Source: Saccharomyces uvarum
Lineage: Eukaryota; Ascomycota; Saccharomycetes; Saccharomycetales; Saccharomycetaceae
Reading direction: 5' to 3'
DNA length: 64,000 nt
Assembly (NCBI GenBank): GCA_947243795.1
Contig: OX365943.1
Location: 186,001-250,000, forward strand
Shown: positions 21,779 to 32,112 of the stretch, one piece after another
Numbering within the stretch: position 1 is the stretch's first letter
How the letters are laid out: every line of letters begins with the position of its first letter
Position numbers and translations under genes: made by a program
The notes under the pieces: model-generated
Database searches by the model: none
Told to the model about the DNA's origin: nothing
The model's input: only the letters and a program-made list of their open reading frames with translations

Positions 21779-23290
21779 ATGGAAACAACAGCAGTAGTGC
21801 CTATACACTCTGCAATGGGCAATGAAAATATGGAGAAAGCAGATGCCACCACGGCGAGGCAACCCATGGATACAACAACAACAACAGAAACAACGGCTAT
21901 GCATGAACCTGTGCCGGAGGAAAATGCAAATCAAGAAGATCTCCATGTGGAAGAAGGGGATGGGGAAGAAGAAGAAGGCGAAACTCGTTGTATATGTGGG
22001 GAGCTTGACACACCTGATGACTCTGGATTTTTCATTCAATGTGAACAGTGTAGTGTTTGGCAGCACGGCTATTGTGTAAGTATTACACAGGACAATGCCC
22101 CTGATAAATACTGGTGTGAACAGTGTAGGCCAGAATTACACCAGCTCTTTACTACAGACACTGGTGAACCAAGGTCATTATACAAACCTGTTCAAGAGAA
22201 GAAAAGACAATCAAGAAGAAGAGCACGCAATGCTGCTACGCCTCAACCTCTGGCGGACAACGAAGTGGAGAAAAGCCCCAAGAACATCAGCAATACCGAA
22301 GATAATATGGACGATATTGGTTATGAAGAAGATGAAATAGACGAAGAGGACGCTTCAGCCTCTGCTAAAGACGGTAATTCCCGAGCAAGTAGAAGAAAAA
22401 GAAGGAATTCAACAGATGATACTTCCATGGACCAATATTCATTGGAAGCTGGTGGTGACAATGATAAAAAACTACAAGATAGGAAAAGAGCCACTTTTAT
22501 GGCAAGAGAGGAAAAACAATACCAAAGAATGTTAGAAAAGGCTTTGAAAGAAAGCAGGAGGACATCCCATCAAGACGATCCTGAAATTGATGGCGAAGAA
22601 GATAACGATGATGAAGACGATGTCGACCTTCAAAATGGTGCTGGTGAACTACCTGTGGGTGTCTCACCTACAGAAGACGAGCCAGAGTCAATAATGAATG
22701 AGGATGTGAAAGATACACCCAAGTTGTCCGAAGAATCATCGTTGGAGAAAACAAAAGATGTAGTGAAGGAAGCCAGTCAGGAGAAGGAGTCTTCCGTGAG
22801 TTCCGTGCAAGACGTTGAGAAAACAGAAGAACTCATCCCACCATTAAATTCCATATCTTCATCCGAGGATGACTCAAGGAAAGCTAGCTCTTCAAGGGGC
22901 TCTAGAAAAGTTTCCAAACCAGTAAGAAAGAGTAACAGGACGCGTCGAAGCAATACAAGCTCTGAAATGAATCAGAGTAGAAAAAGTGCCGATATAGGTA
23001 CCGACAAACCAGTTAAACCCAGATTACCACCGCAAAGAACTTCTTTGAATGAGATGAAAAGACGAGTATCTGCCATCCTGGAATTCATTTCTAGAACCCA
23101 GTGGGAGTTGAGTGAAGACCAATCGGACCGGGAAGAATTCGTACGATTCGTTGAAAATCAGCATTTCGTAGAGAAAGTAGATTCTATTTACAATGGCTAT
23201 AAGGAAAGTTTATCCATGATGGACGACTTGACTAGGGAACTGCTACTATGGGAGAAAAAATATTCAAATAATTCCAACGCTATCCAATAA
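21779..23290 (+). CDS. CTI6: Cti6, PHD-finger subunit of the Rpd3L histone deacetylase complex
   Basis: A 503-residue protein (about 506 in S. cerevisiae). A PHD zinc finger occupies residues 71-117 with all eight ligands visible in C4HC3 order: C71, C73, C88, C91, H96, C99, C113, C116. It is followed by a basic stretch (KKRQSRRRARNA) and a long Ser/Glu/Asp-rich disordered region. A more conserved C-terminal segment begins about 420 (RTSLNEMKRRVSAILEFISR). Cti6 reads H3K4 methylation within Rpd3L. It is also reported to relieve Cyc8-Tup1 repression in iron-limited cells. The Thr-rich N-terminus (DTTTTTETT) is variable. The start ATG follows an in-frame-free leader and fits the family. Confidence 0.96.
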   Translation: METTAVVPIHSAMGNENMEKADATTARQPMDTTTTTETTAMHEPVPEENANQEDLHVEEGDGEEEEGETRCICGELDTPDDSGFFIQCEQCSVWQHGYCVSITQDNAPDKYWCEQCRPELHQLFTTDTGEPRSLYKPVQEKKRQSRRRARNAATPQPLADNEVEKSPKNISNTEDNMDDIGYEEDEIDEEDASASAKDGNSRASRRKRRNSTDDTSMDQYSLEAGGDNDKKLQDRKRATFMAREEKQYQRMLEKALKESRRTSHQDDPEIDGEEDNDDEDDVDLQNGAGELPVGVSPTEDEPESIMNEDVKDTPKLSEESSLEKTKDVVKEASQEKESSVSSVQDVEKTEELIPPLNSISSSEDDSRKASSSRGSRKVSKPVRKSNRTRRSNTSSEMNQSRKSADIGTDKPVKPRLPPQRTSLNEMKRRVSAILEFISRTQWELSEDQSDREEFVRFVENQHFVEKVDSIYNGYKESLSMMDDLTRELLLWEKKYSNNSNAIQ

Positions 23291-23346
23291 AACGTAGCGA
23301 AACTACAATCTTTTCAGTGAAAAGAACGATAATTGAAACGAAAACA

Positions 23347-23378
23347 ATGTACATATATATATATATATATATGTACAT
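23347..23378. repeat. 32-bp perfect palindrome, ATGTACA-(TA)n-TGTACAT
   Basis: The sequence reads the same on both strands: ATGTACAT, a run of TA, then ATGTACAT. It begins 57 bp after the CTI6 stop. Functionally it is probably the TATATA efficiency element for CTI6 3'-end formation. Its perfect symmetry means it can extrude as a cruciform or fold as a hairpin in RNA. Confidence 0.85.
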
Positions 23379-23430
23379 ATATACAAATAACTAATTCTAC
23401 AGGTTTTTCATGGGTAATTTTATGATCGCT

Positions 23431-23438
23431 CGGGTAAC
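23431..23438. promoter_or_regulatory. Reb1-type site in TCO89 promoter
   Basis: CGGGTAAC matches the core of the Reb1 general regulatory factor. It is located 154 bp upstream of the TCO89 ATG, a usual spacing for setting the nucleosome-free region. Confidence 0.6.
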
Positions 23439-23591
23439 AGGACAGAAAACTAATCGTAAAATGAGTGACTTGTACGCGATGATTAAAGAGCCCAGTCGTC
23501 TGACTGACAGAAGATAACTTAACACATTTGTGGAGCACACACACACATATATATTTGAGTGTACAGTATATTTCAGTGAGGATCTGCAGAT

Positions 23592-26003
23592 ATGGTGCAC
23601 AGAGGAAGAACATTAAAATCAGACACCGATACAACCTCTCCCAATGGATCTGCAGTACAACATCAGTCGAAGCCCTTTAGACAGTTCTCGACTAGGTCAA
23701 GAGCCAAGAGTAACGCAAGTTTCAAGGGCTTGCGCAGAGTCTTAACTCATGATGGCACACTGGATAGCGACTATTTCAATAAACATAATATTTCTCAAAA
23801 ATGCAAAAGTTCAGACGCTCTTTTCAGAAAGAGAACCATTAGTGGATTGAACATGACGGCGTTGACAAGGGTAAAGTCAAACCAGGGTAAAAGATCGGCA
23901 TCCTTTCATAGCCCTGTGCATAATACATTAATCAGCCCGAAAAGCGGTAGTCACTCTAATTCCGCGAGTAGTGGCTTTGGTCTAAAACCACGAAGAAGTA
24001 AAAGTACACAGTCTGTGCTAAGTCTTCGAGATGCACAAAAATCCGACAATAGTGGTTCTACAACTGATGAAGAAGTCGAATGCTTTTCCGAGGATGATGC
24101 TGAGAATGAGAGAATAAACAGTGAGAAAATTAGAAACAAGCATATTGCACCTCAACAGAAAGAAAGCAGCCCACATTTAATCGATAATGAATTACAATCA
24201 TCTGAGCCTATATTCGAAAAAGAAGAAGAGAAACCTCTCGACCAACAGAACAAAAACCATAGAGCTATATCCCTACCGCTGCCCCATTTAACATCCAATG
24301 ATTACTTTGGGGAATCTAATCGCTCTGAGGAACGCCAAAATGATGGCAATATATCGTCAAGTTCAACAGAAACAAAACTAAATGTGGATCATATTATCAA
24401 CGAAGAGGAGCAATCGAGCGCAAGAAACGACGCCGATGCCGAAACAGAACATCCCCCCAAAATGAACAGTCCAATAATGGAAGCAGATGATAATATCTCA
24501 CGTACACCATATAATGCAAGTGAAGAAAAAATCCTCGACATTGGCAACACATTAGCCGCACATAAGAGTAGTGAAAAGCCAAGCAATTTAGATGAGCACT
24601 TTGACCAGGAAGATCGCATCGATGCTCCTAGGAGTAATTCTTCAAGAAAAAGTGACGCAAGTTTTATGTCCTTGAGAAGACAAAGCTCTAAACAACGCCA
24701 ATTACTACACGAAGAAGACGATCTAATAAAACCTGATCCGGAAAATATTTCTTCCAATGACATCAACGGAAAGGATATCGGAGGCGCTAATCCATTAGAA
24801 AATTATGCGCCTGACATGATTCTTTCCCAGTCCACTGGGGTAGAACGTAGGTTTGAGAATTTGTCTTCCATCCAAAATTCACTCGGGAAGGAAATTCAAA
24901 ATCCAGAAGATCGTTTAAATTCAGACGGTACTTTCGATGAACTGGATTATGAAAAGTTGCCTAATGATACGAAAAATATGAGGCTATCTAAGCTGGGCCA
25001 AAATATACCGAACTCTCAATTTGCCCTCCCCACTGCTACTAGTATTGATAATAAAGATAACGCTATTGCTCAACATAACTTCTCGACCTCTATATCGAGC
25101 TTAACAAATAACTTGAGAAGAGCAGTTCCTGATAGTTTTCATGGCTCATCACGAATAAACAACATTTTCCATAAGAAAAGTAGCCAGAATTTACTTTTAA
25201 GGTCTAATAATGCCGGCAAAAATCCATCCGCTTCGAACTCTCCATTGATTAATGAACACTCCATTTCAAATACGAACGCCAACGGAAATGCAAACGGATC
25301 TTCCGACTCTGGTGCCAAGTTTAATAGTTTCGCGCAGTTTCTAAAATCTGATGGTATTGATGCTGAGTCCAGAACACAAAGAAAACTATGGCTACAAAGA
25401 GAAAATTCTATCATGGATCTAAGTTCACAAAATGATGGGAGTGACTCCATCTTTATGGCTGGAAATATTGATGCCAAAAGAGAGTTTGAAAGAATATCTC
25501 ATGAATACTCTAATGTGAAGAGGTTTTATAACCCATTAGACGAAGCATTATTAAGAGTTGAACCTACAATGGCTGGGAACACTAATAACATTAGAAAAAA
25601 AAGCCATAACGATGGGCAATCGATTGCTCCTTCTAATGGTACGCCAGGTCATAAAAGTAAAGACGATTCACTTTTTGCTAACTGCGAGAAGAAGTTTGAT
25701 GACCTTTACCCACACCTCGGAAATGCCAAAATTCAAGCAGTATTGTCCAATATATGGAAAAACGAAAGTTTCCTTTTTAACAAAGATGTCAACCCGATTA
25801 GCAAGAACAAGACATCGAGCACAAGCCACAGCATAACCAATAACGCTCCACAGAATGCACGCAACTTATTGAGAGGCCCTATGGGCTCTACCACTACATT
25901 GCCCCATCAGCGCGTAATTAACTCTTTACAGCCAACTACAAGAGCGGTGAACCGCAGAATGGAGAATGTTGGCTACATGCACGCACAGTCACAACAAAGG
26001 TAG
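23592..26003 (+). CDS. TCO89: Tco89, TORC1 complex subunit
   Basis: An 803-residue, mostly disordered Ser/Asn-rich protein (about 799 in S. cerevisiae). Conserved islands are visible at the N-terminus (MVHRGRTLKSDTD, KSNASFKGLRRVLTHDGTLD) and near residues 340-360 (DAPRSNSSRKSDASFMSLR). Others lie in the segment around 580-660 (NSFAQFLKSDGIDAESRTQR, GSDSIFMAGNIDAKREFERI) and at the C-terminus (RAVNRRMENVGYMH). Tco89 is the non-essential TORC1 subunit at the vacuole and is needed for rapamycin resistance and Pib2/glucose-dependent TORC1 control. The linkers differ greatly from S. cerevisiae while the islands do not, a useful sign of species divergence. Confidence 0.96.
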   Translation: MVHRGRTLKSDTDTTSPNGSAVQHQSKPFRQFSTRSRAKSNASFKGLRRVLTHDGTLDSDYFNKHNISQKCKSSDALFRKRTISGLNMTALTRVKSNQGKRSASFHSPVHNTLISPKSGSHSNSASSGFGLKPRRSKSTQSVLSLRDAQKSDNSGSTTDEEVECFSEDDAENERINSEKIRNKHIAPQQKESSPHLIDNELQSSEPIFEKEEEKPLDQQNKNHRAISLPLPHLTSNDYFGESNRSEERQNDGNISSSSTETKLNVDHIINEEEQSSARNDADAETEHPPKMNSPIMEADDNISRTPYNASEEKILDIGNTLAAHKSSEKPSNLDEHFDQEDRIDAPRSNSSRKSDASFMSLRRQSSKQRQLLHEEDDLIKPDPENISSNDINGKDIGGANPLENYAPDMILSQSTGVERRFENLSSIQNSLGKEIQNPEDRLNSDGTFDELDYEKLPNDTKNMRLSKLGQNIPNSQFALPTATSIDNKDNAIAQHNFSTSISSLTNNLRRAVPDSFHGSSRINNIFHKKSSQNLLLRSNNAGKNPSASNSPLINEHSISNTNANGNANGSSDSGAKFNSFAQFLKSDGIDAESRTQRKLWLQRENSIMDLSSQNDGSDSIFMAGNIDAKREFERISHEYSNVKRFYNPLDEALLRVEPTMAGNTNNIRKKSHNDGQSIAPSNGTPGHKSKDDSLFANCEKKFDDLYPHLGNAKIQAVLSNIWKNESFLFNKDVNPISKNKTSSTSHSITNNAPQNARNLLRGPMGSTTTLPHQRVINSLQPTTRAVNRRMENVGYMHAQSQQR

Positions 26004-26526
26004 CTCAGCGATCACTTAACATAGATCGAGACTAAGCCCCTCCGTGCTCACCGTAAGACGAATCTTTAATGGGAAAGGGTATACCGGGATATACTTTCTA
26101 ATGAATCATGTACTATCACCTATACTATAATAATAACATCAAATAGTGGCTTGTATTTCTATACGATATAGTGAGAGAAATTCGCATCACCCGGATTTAC
26201 ATCCGTATCTAATGATTATATTTTCGAACGAAATGGAAAAAAAACGTTGAACGCAACCACCGCAAATTTAGCCATTTTATTACATCTCGTAGCAATTAAA
26301 AGCGGGCGTTAGATAACACATACATACGTTTCCGTTAGTAAATTTTAGTAAGCACCCTTCGCGGACTATAAATACAATCGGTTAAGACCAACACTCATAC
26401 TTCCTGTTTCACTAGGTGTCTAAGCTTCCTTTATAAGCTTGCCTTTACAAAAAGAATCTATTTTATTATTTTAGTCCATTTCCCATTTGAGTTAGAAATT
26501 GTTTCCCCCTCACTTATATCCTATTT
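26004..26526. promoter_or_regulatory. TCO89 3' region and PPQ1 promoter
   Basis: This is non-coding. TATAAATA at 26367-26374 lies about 153 bp before the PPQ1 ATG and is the likely TATA box. A T-rich stretch follows. No gene or RNA is recognised. Confidence 0.5.
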
Positions 26527-28173
26527 ATGAGAAGAAGCCCGTCTAAATCAAACAACAACTTTGCAGTACCGAATTGCTCAACTAATTCAAGTTCTAGTCA
26601 GCAACAATTAACAACTCCTTCAGATGACCTCAACAGTAACGAACCTAACGAACCAGATGATAGTAGGTTTCTACCTACTATCAAGAAATTCAATTATAAA
26701 CATTCTATAAACAATCACAACATTTTAGCATCCGCCGCAAAAAACAACCAAAATAAAAGAAGTAGCAATGATAACATGTCCTTTCCGGGCCAGGATGCTC
26801 ATAAACAGAAGATATACACTAATGAAAATTTAACGAGCTTGTATCTAGATATTGATGTTTCAGTGACCAAGGATCTTTCTTCAACTAGAACTGCTCCCAA
26901 ACTGATCAATACTGCAAGAACCTCCTCCACCACCACTGCCACTACTTCAAATAACATCTTGACGTCACCTTCCTACCGTGAATCAAATTATTCTTCCCCA
27001 TCTTCTTATTCGTTCTCTTCCTACTACTCGTCCGCTACATCTGCTTCTTCATCAACATCTTCATTTTTGAAATCATCAGGATTGTCATCCAGGATTAAGT
27101 CACCTTCATCTTCCGTTAAACCGGGTTCCTTCGGTACACCTTTATCTCCAACATCAGAGGTTCGTAATCATAGGTCTATTGCAAACGCTGTATTTTTGAA
27201 ACGGAACTCTCATGATGCTTCTTCAAGTGAAGGTCTTGATATTGATATTGCTATTGAAAAATTGTTAAAGGTTGGCGAATCAAGAGACATTACGAAGAAT
27301 TCCAAGAAAAAGAGCTTTCCATTTCATTCATGGGAGATTCAGTTGATTTGTTATCATGCTAGAGAAATCCTTTTAAACCAACCTACTTTATTAAGATTGC
27401 AAGCACCTATCAAAATTGTAGGTGATGTTCATGGACAATTCAATGACCTCTTAAGGATCTTGAAATTATCTGGTCCACCGTCAGACACTAATTACTTGTT
27501 CTTAGGTGATTACGTGGATCGTGGAAAAAATTCACTAGAAACCATATTACTATTATTATGCTACAAGATCAAATATAGAGACAATTTCTTTATGCTAAGA
27601 GGTAACCATGAATCTGCGAATGTCACAAAGATGTACGGTTTCTATGATGAATGCAAAAGGCGATTGAATTCAAAAGTGTGGAAAATGTTTGTTGATGTCT
27701 TTAACACTTTGCCCTTAGCAGCCGTCATCCAAGACAAGATATTTTGTGTCCATGGAGGTATTTCTCCTGATTTACATGATATGAAACAGATCGAAAGAGT
27801 TGCAAGGCCAACTGATATTCCTGAAAACGGATTGGTTACAGATCTATTATGGAGTGATCCAGATTCACAGGTTTCTGATTGGTCTGAAAATGATCGTGGT
27901 GTTTCGTATACTTTTTCTAAAAGGAATGTCCTCGACTTTTGTGCTAAATTTAAATTTGATTTGGTAATCAGGGGACATATGGTAGTGGAAGACGGTTATG
28001 AGTTTTTTGCCAAGAAGAAACTCGTCACAGTTTTTTCAGCCCCCAATTATTGTGGTGAATTTCAAAATTGGGGGGCAGTGATGAGCGTTACGACAGGTAT
28101 GATGTGTAGTTTTGAATTGTTAAAGCCGCATGTGATAAAGAATAAAAAAAAACTAAACAAAAAGAAACTTTAA
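26527..28173 (+). CDS. PPQ1: Ppq1, type-1-like Ser/Thr phosphatase
   Basis: A 548-residue protein (549 in S. cerevisiae). Residues 1-230 are a Ser/Asn/Thr-rich extension. From about 235 on is a PP1-type catalytic domain with metal-binding motifs GDVHGQ (299-304), GDYVDRG (327-333) and RGNHE (358-362), the later HGG (VHGGISPDL) and the RGH of [15 protein letters not shown]. It ends in a Lys-rich tail. Ppq1 is reported to affect translational fidelity (sal6) and to down-regulate the mating MAPK pathway. The catalytic core is intact. A tRNA-Glu gene follows 322 bp downstream on the other strand. Confidence 0.96.
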   Translation: MRRSPSKSNNNFAVPNCSTNSSSSQQQLTTPSDDLNSNEPNEPDDSRFLPTIKKFNYKHSINNHNILASAAKNNQNKRSSNDNMSFPGQDAHKQKIYTNENLTSLYLDIDVSVTKDLSSTRTAPKLINTARTSSTTTATTSNNILTSPSYRESNYSSPSSYSFSSYYSSATSASSSTSSFLKSSGLSSRIKSPSSSVKPGSFGTPLSPTSEVRNHRSIANAVFLKRNSHDASSSEGLDIDIAIEKLLKVGESRDITKNSKKKSFPFHSWEIQLICYHAREILLNQPTLLRLQAPIKIVGDVHGQFNDLLRILKLSGPPSDTNYLFLGDYVDRGKNSLETILLLLCYKIKYRDNFFMLRGNHESANVTKMYGFYDECKRRLNSKVWKMFVDVFNTLPLAAVIQDKIFCVHGGISPDLHDMKQIERVARPTDIPENGLVTDLLWSDPDSQVSDWSENDRGVSYTFSKRNVLDFCAKFKFDLVIRGHMVVEDGYEFFAKKKLVTVFSAPNYCGEFQNWGAVMSVTTGMMCSFELLKPHVIKNKKKLNKKKL

Positions 28174-28495
28174 GGTTTTTTTAGTTTCTTTTTTTTATTT
28201 TTAAAGTCGTATACGTGAAACCTCAGCTTTTTTTTTATTCTGAAAATTTACCTAGTATTTTCTGTTTCTAGTTTCAACTGTATTTAGTTGTTATTTTTTT
28301 TTGGAAATTTTATGGCCTCATTTTATATTATTTACTCAGTTTTTATATACTTATATTTTTATAAGCCGTTTACTCGGTTTTCCGTTTTTATATGAAAGCA
28401 TCGCACCTCCGAGTATTATTTTAAGATCAACAGTCCATACCATTCCAATTCGTGAAAAGGAATAGTAAAAAAATTAGTATCCTACCAAAAAGAAA
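28174..28495. terminator. PPQ1 3' region and tRNA-Glu 3' flank
   Basis: The plus strand is T-rich after the PPQ1 stop (runs at 28189-28200, 28229-28237 and 28293-28301), with TATATACTTATA near 28345. This fits PPQ1 3'-end formation. AAAAAGAAA at 28487-28495, read on the minus strand as TTTCTTTTT, is the Pol III terminator of the tRNA. Confidence 0.6.
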
Positions 28496-28567
28496 CTCCG
28501 ATACGGGGAGTCGAACCCCGGTCTCCACGGTGAAAGCGTGATGTGATAGCCGTTACACTATATCGGA
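28496..28567 (-). tRNA. tE(UUC): tRNA-Glu (anticodon TTC)
   Basis: A 72-nt cloverleaf on the minus strand, intronless. The acceptor stem TCCGATA pairs with TATCGGA and the discriminator base is G. The D-loop region GTGTAACGGCTATCAC serves as box A. The anticodon TTC is at positions 34-36 in the loop CTTTCAC. The T-arm GGGGTTCGACTCCCC contains the box B GGTTCGACTCC. T-runs (TTTCTTTTT) follow immediately as the Pol III terminator. A glutamate tRNA between PPQ1 and CBC2 matches the S. cerevisiae location. Confidence 0.98.
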
Positions 28568-28578
28568 TGTTATTTTGA

Positions 28579-28932
28579 TGTTAATTTAAACTCAAGACAA
28601 AATATGCCAACTATAGCCAAGGTACTAATCTTCCAGCGCACAACTGAAATGTGCTTCAAATAGATCAATATAAATTATACAAGAGAGTAGTACCACATTG
28701 GTAATTAAGTTCTTAAATGAAGTACCCGAAATATATAAATACACGCACAGTTAGTTTAGATCCGAGACTCAGCGCTTCCATCCGTTAATTATATTCAGAT
28801 CTTGTATGCAACATATTAAAAATAAGCAACATTCCGTAAATCAAGTCGATAAATAGTTCTAGCAAGAAGTTACTTCCCTGGGAACGTCAGAACTGCTAAA
28901 CTATCTTGGCATTACCCAGTCGTAGTACAACA
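28579..28932 (+). mobile_element. Degraded solo sigma LTR (Ty3/Gypsy family), approximate left edge
   Basis: The right two-thirds match my memory of the sigma LTR of Ty3: TTAGTTTAGATCCGAG, CGCTTCCA, AACATTCCGT and GTTACTTCCC occur in order, and it ends TACAACA at 28932. The left boundary is set at TGTTAATTT, 11 bp from the tRNA 5' end, and is uncertain. Placement just upstream of a tRNA gene is the hallmark of Ty3 integration. No internal coding region remains, so it is an old solo LTR fossil. Confidence 0.82.
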
Positions 28933-29948
28933 GTTTTTAAGGGAAAGAGAGATATCTCTACGTACCGACAGATATCTATAAGGTTCTTGAGCGCGATTGA
29001 TAATAGTAGCCAAAAATATATAGTCCAAGTATTTCTTCTCCCCTTCTGATTTTTTATCTTAGTACTGATTGCCCTTTTTCTGAATTATTATGTGAAGTAA
29101 GGAAGAGAACGAAGAAGTCCGACATTTGATCACACAAGTTCGAGCACGCTTTCATATGTCAGAAGATGGCGTTCGGGTTTCTAGGGTACAACATCCTTAT
29201 TTTTCGTTAGCACGATATCTATTTATAAGGGAGAATTTCCTTTAGGATTATAGTCTAGTGATTATGAATAGTCCTTCGTCAAATGACAATATGAGGTTTC
29301 AACTACTTATTTTTTCATTTTGTGAATCGAAGGTCCGCAAGCATATGCATGCATGCTACGTAAGAAAGCTTCCTCTAAAATAGTGGAGAATAATATAGCT
29401 TGTGACAGCGGCATAGCCAAAAAGTACGTAGCCATCACAGATCTTCATCGGTAAGAATTTCTGCAAAAGAAACATTTTTTTCTCAACACTGGCTTTAGTA
29501 CTTCAAATCTTGAGAATATTATTTGCCCAGCTTGATGAACTAGTCATTTCCAATTAGTGAACACAGTATCTTAAAAGTATTATGAGGTAAGCCTTTGAAA
29601 AAGCCTTGCATTATTAGTGATTATTATCATGCTGTTCTATTATAGCTAATTCCATGATGAAGCTATGCTAAGAAGCTTGACTGTGCAACATGGAGACTAG
29701 CACTGCTGCCATTGTGCATGCGTTATTTTGACAAGTTTAGCTATTACAAAACAGCCGCCGAGCAGGGTGGTGTAATTGATTACCCGGCTGGATTAGATTT
29801 TGTGTTTTTTGTAAGAAGAAAAATTATTATGAGCCGCAGAACTAGAGGAAGATGAAGACAATAATGTTAATTGCACCAGTTGTACAGAAAGAAATAGCTT
29901 GCAGCAGAAGGTATACCCATAAACAAATCAACTGAAACGGACACAAAA
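28933..29948. promoter_or_regulatory. Intergenic between sigma LTR and CBC2, with CBC2 promoter
   Basis: About 1 kb without a gene. Next to the LTR is a 12-bp palindrome AGAGATATCTCT (28951-28962). The middle part may hold further LTR debris near the tRNA, but I cannot recognise any. The CBC2 end holds a Reb1 site at 29780-29786. Confidence 0.5.
29780..29786. promoter_or_regulatory. Reb1-type site in CBC2 promoter
   Basis: TTACCCG (reverse complement CGGGTAA) lies 163 bp upstream of the CBC2 ATG, consistent with a general regulatory factor site that keeps the promoter open. Confidence 0.6.
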
Positions 29949-30578
29949 ATGTCATTAGAAGAATTTGACGAATTTAAATACGACCATTCAACAAAACGTC
30001 TAGATACCCCATCAAGATATCTGCTGCGTAAGGCAAGAAGAAACCCTAATGGGTTACAGGAACTCCGTGAGTCGATGAAATCTTCCACCATTTATGTAGG
30101 TAATTTATCATTTTACACATCAGAAGAACAAATTTACGAATTATTCAGTAAATGTGGTACAGTAAAAAGAATAATCATGGGTTTAGATCGTTTCAAGTTC
30201 ACACCATGCGGGTTTTGTTTCATTATATATAGTTGTCCCGATGAAGCACTGAATGCGGTGAAATACTTGTCGGATACCAAATTAGACGAAAAGACAATCA
30301 CCATTGATTTGGATCCTGGATTTGAAGATGGTAGACAGTTTGGTCGTGGTAAGAGCGGCGGGCAAGTCAGTGATGAGTTGAGGTTTGATTTCGACGCCTC
30401 CAGAGGTGGGTTTGCCATTCCGTTTGCAGAGCGTGTCGGTGTACCCAATTCTAGATTCGATAATAATAGCAATTCTCAATCAACCGCCAATGATTATATT
30501 CCTCCCCCAGATGCAATGGGCACTTTCAGACCAGGTTTCGATGAAGAAAGAGAAGATGATAACTATATCCCCCAATAA
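29949..30578 (+). CDS. CBC2: Cbc2, small subunit of the nuclear cap-binding complex
   Basis: A 209-residue protein (208 in S. cerevisiae). One RRM spans about residues 46-124 with RNP2 IYVGNL (48-53) and RNP1-like GFCFIIY. It is preceded by the conserved N-terminal segment [17 protein letters not shown], whose aromatic residues help bind the m7G cap. The C-terminus is Gly/Asp/Asn-rich ([27 protein letters not shown]). With Cbc1/Sto1 it binds capped Pol II transcripts in the nucleus and supports splicing, export and decay. It is one of the most conserved proteins in the window. Convergent with CUP9. Confidence 0.97.
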   Translation: MSLEEFDEFKYDHSTKRLDTPSRYLLRKARRNPNGLQELRESMKSSTIYVGNLSFYTSEEQIYELFSKCGTVKRIIMGLDRFKFTPCGFCFIIYSCPDEALNAVKYLSDTKLDEKTITIDLDPGFEDGRQFGRGKSGGQVSDELRFDFDASRGGFAIPFAERVGVPNSRFDNNSNSQSTANDYIPPPDAMGTFRPGFDEEREDDNYIPQ

Positions 30579-30814
30579 GATAAATACTGTTTTTTTGAAA
30601 ACTACTTTGCCTATACTATTTTTTTCCTTTCTTTAAAGAAGACATAATTATGGCGCAGATCCTATATTGTTGATAAAAATGTGATCACTTGTAACGATAG
30701 TAAACGTGTTATGTATAAATCGGATATGATATACCATATGTAGTAATGATAAAGTAAAAGTGGAGATAAAAATAAGCTTATATGAATATTTAAGAGTAAT
30801 GCATCAATGAGAGA

Positions 30815-31687
30815 TCAATTCATATCGGGGTTAGAGAGTTTTTTCAATTCTTCTAACCTATCAATCAATTTTTTGCGTCGTGTAACAGGGGTATGAGCGA
30901 ATCTCTTGGATAATTCATAATCGGTAGAACAGTTCGATGTGACATCGTATGTGGTGTTGTTGGCAGCAGACAATGTGTTGTGATACACCGAAGCGTTTCG
31001 TGCTTGTTCCATTGAGGTATTGTTCGTGTTATCACTGGGAATTGAGTTCACTAAAGTATAATAGTCACTGAATATCTTCCTTCTCCTTACGTTTATGAAC
31101 CAATTGGACAGTTGAATCTTAGTCAACCCGGTTTTGATCAACAATTCCCTCTTTTCTTGTTGTGTTGGGTAGGGGTTGTTTAGATGGTTTAATAACCAGG
31201 TGTTCAATACTTGCACTGTTTCCTTTGGTAGGTTGGACCTTCTACCAGAATTTTGCTTTTTCTTTGATTTAGAATCTTCAAACTCTGGGATTGGTCTCTT
31301 TATCTGTGTGTGCATATCCGCTTCATTATTGATTATCTCGTAGATTGGAGCCGACTTATAGCAAGGCTTTATGTCCTCCAAGACGGGTTCGGGTTCCTTC
31401 GTACTATCAGGTAGGAATTGTGTAGTAGCGATAGTAGTAGCTTCGAGTCCAGAATTGACTGCAGGATACACGACTGAATGCTGTGGAAGCAGCACAGGCG
31501 CGGCATAGGTTTGTTCTTCGGTGGTGTTGCACCGCAGGGTATCGCAGGATCGATCTGTATTTGCAAATGGCAATTCGGGCACGCTCCGTCTTTCTATGGA
31601 ATTAAAAAGGACTTGGATGGGAGGCAGGCAGACTTGATTGTCGGCACTGTTGTTGTTCCTGTTTTGAATTTCGCAGTTGTAATTCAT
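30815..31687 (-). CDS. CUP9: Cup9, TALE homeodomain repressor of peptide import
   Basis: A 290-residue protein (306 in S. cerevisiae). A three-residue-loop-extension homeodomain covers about residues 149-209, with the NPYPTQQEK loop and recognition helix LSNWFINVRRRK (Trp196, Asn199, Arg201-203). Flanks are Ser/Asn/Thr-rich and low-complexity. Cup9 represses PTR2, the di/tripeptide transporter. It is destroyed by the Ubr1 N-end-rule ligase when dipeptides bind Ubr1, and it also affects copper tolerance. The upstream region is very long (2 kb to TRE1) and carries a paired GATAAG palindrome about 430 bp from the ATG, which would fit nitrogen control. Confidence 0.95.
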   Translation of the reverse strand: MNYNCEIQNRNNNSADNQVCLPPIQVLFNSIERRSVPELPFANTDRSCDTLRCNTTEEQTYAAPVLLPQHSVVYPAVNSGLEATTIATTQFLPDSTKEPEPVLEDIKPCYKSAPIYEIINNEADMHTQIKRPIPEFEDSKSKKKQNSGRRSNLPKETVQVLNTWLLNHLNNPYPTQQEKRELLIKTGLTKIQLSNWFINVRRRKIFSDYYTLVNSIPSDNTNNTSMEQARNASVYHNTLSAANNTTYDVTSNCSTDYELSKRFAHTPVTRRKKLIDRLEELKKLSNPDMN

Positions 31688-32112
31688 CTTATAATGTCAG
31701 TACAGTGTAGTTTGCTTGCCTAAAAAAGTAGGTGTTGGGCAAGTAGCAATAACAGCGCTGGATGGGCGTGGTATTGTTCAAGGATAAGGATATAGAAATA
31801 AATAGAAAATTGTGAATTAATAGCTTAAATAATTTACTAATGATCTTGACAATCAACCGAAACAGAAGCCATTTAAAGACAAGCAATCACGGGACGCGAG
31901 AAGATTAGTCATGAAAAAAAACAATATAAATATATATACCCGCTTTAAAAGCCAAAAGGACAAAGAAATTAATTAGCAGAAAAACAAATTATAACTTGAT
32001 GTACATGAGTAAATTAAGGTTGAGAAAAAAAAGCTGAGTTGAGCGACGTAAAATGACAGAATGACCCGTCCCAGCAGATTGAAGTCAAATTATGAAGAAA
32101 GAAGCAAAGTGC

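Larger units (their letters stand above)
23291..23591. promoter_or_regulatory. CTI6 3' end and TCO89 promoter
   Basis: About 300 bp. It contains a 32-bp perfect AT palindrome (23347-23378), a Reb1 core CGGGTAAC at 23431-23438 and an ACACACACATATATAT tract at 23537-23554, 37-54 bp before the TCO89 ATG. Confidence 0.6.

Noticed and set aside
29150-29190. Possible second LTR end (GGGTACAACA) near tRNA-Glu
   Set aside because: Only a few terminal bases resemble the sigma LTR end. The upstream sequence does not follow it convincingly.
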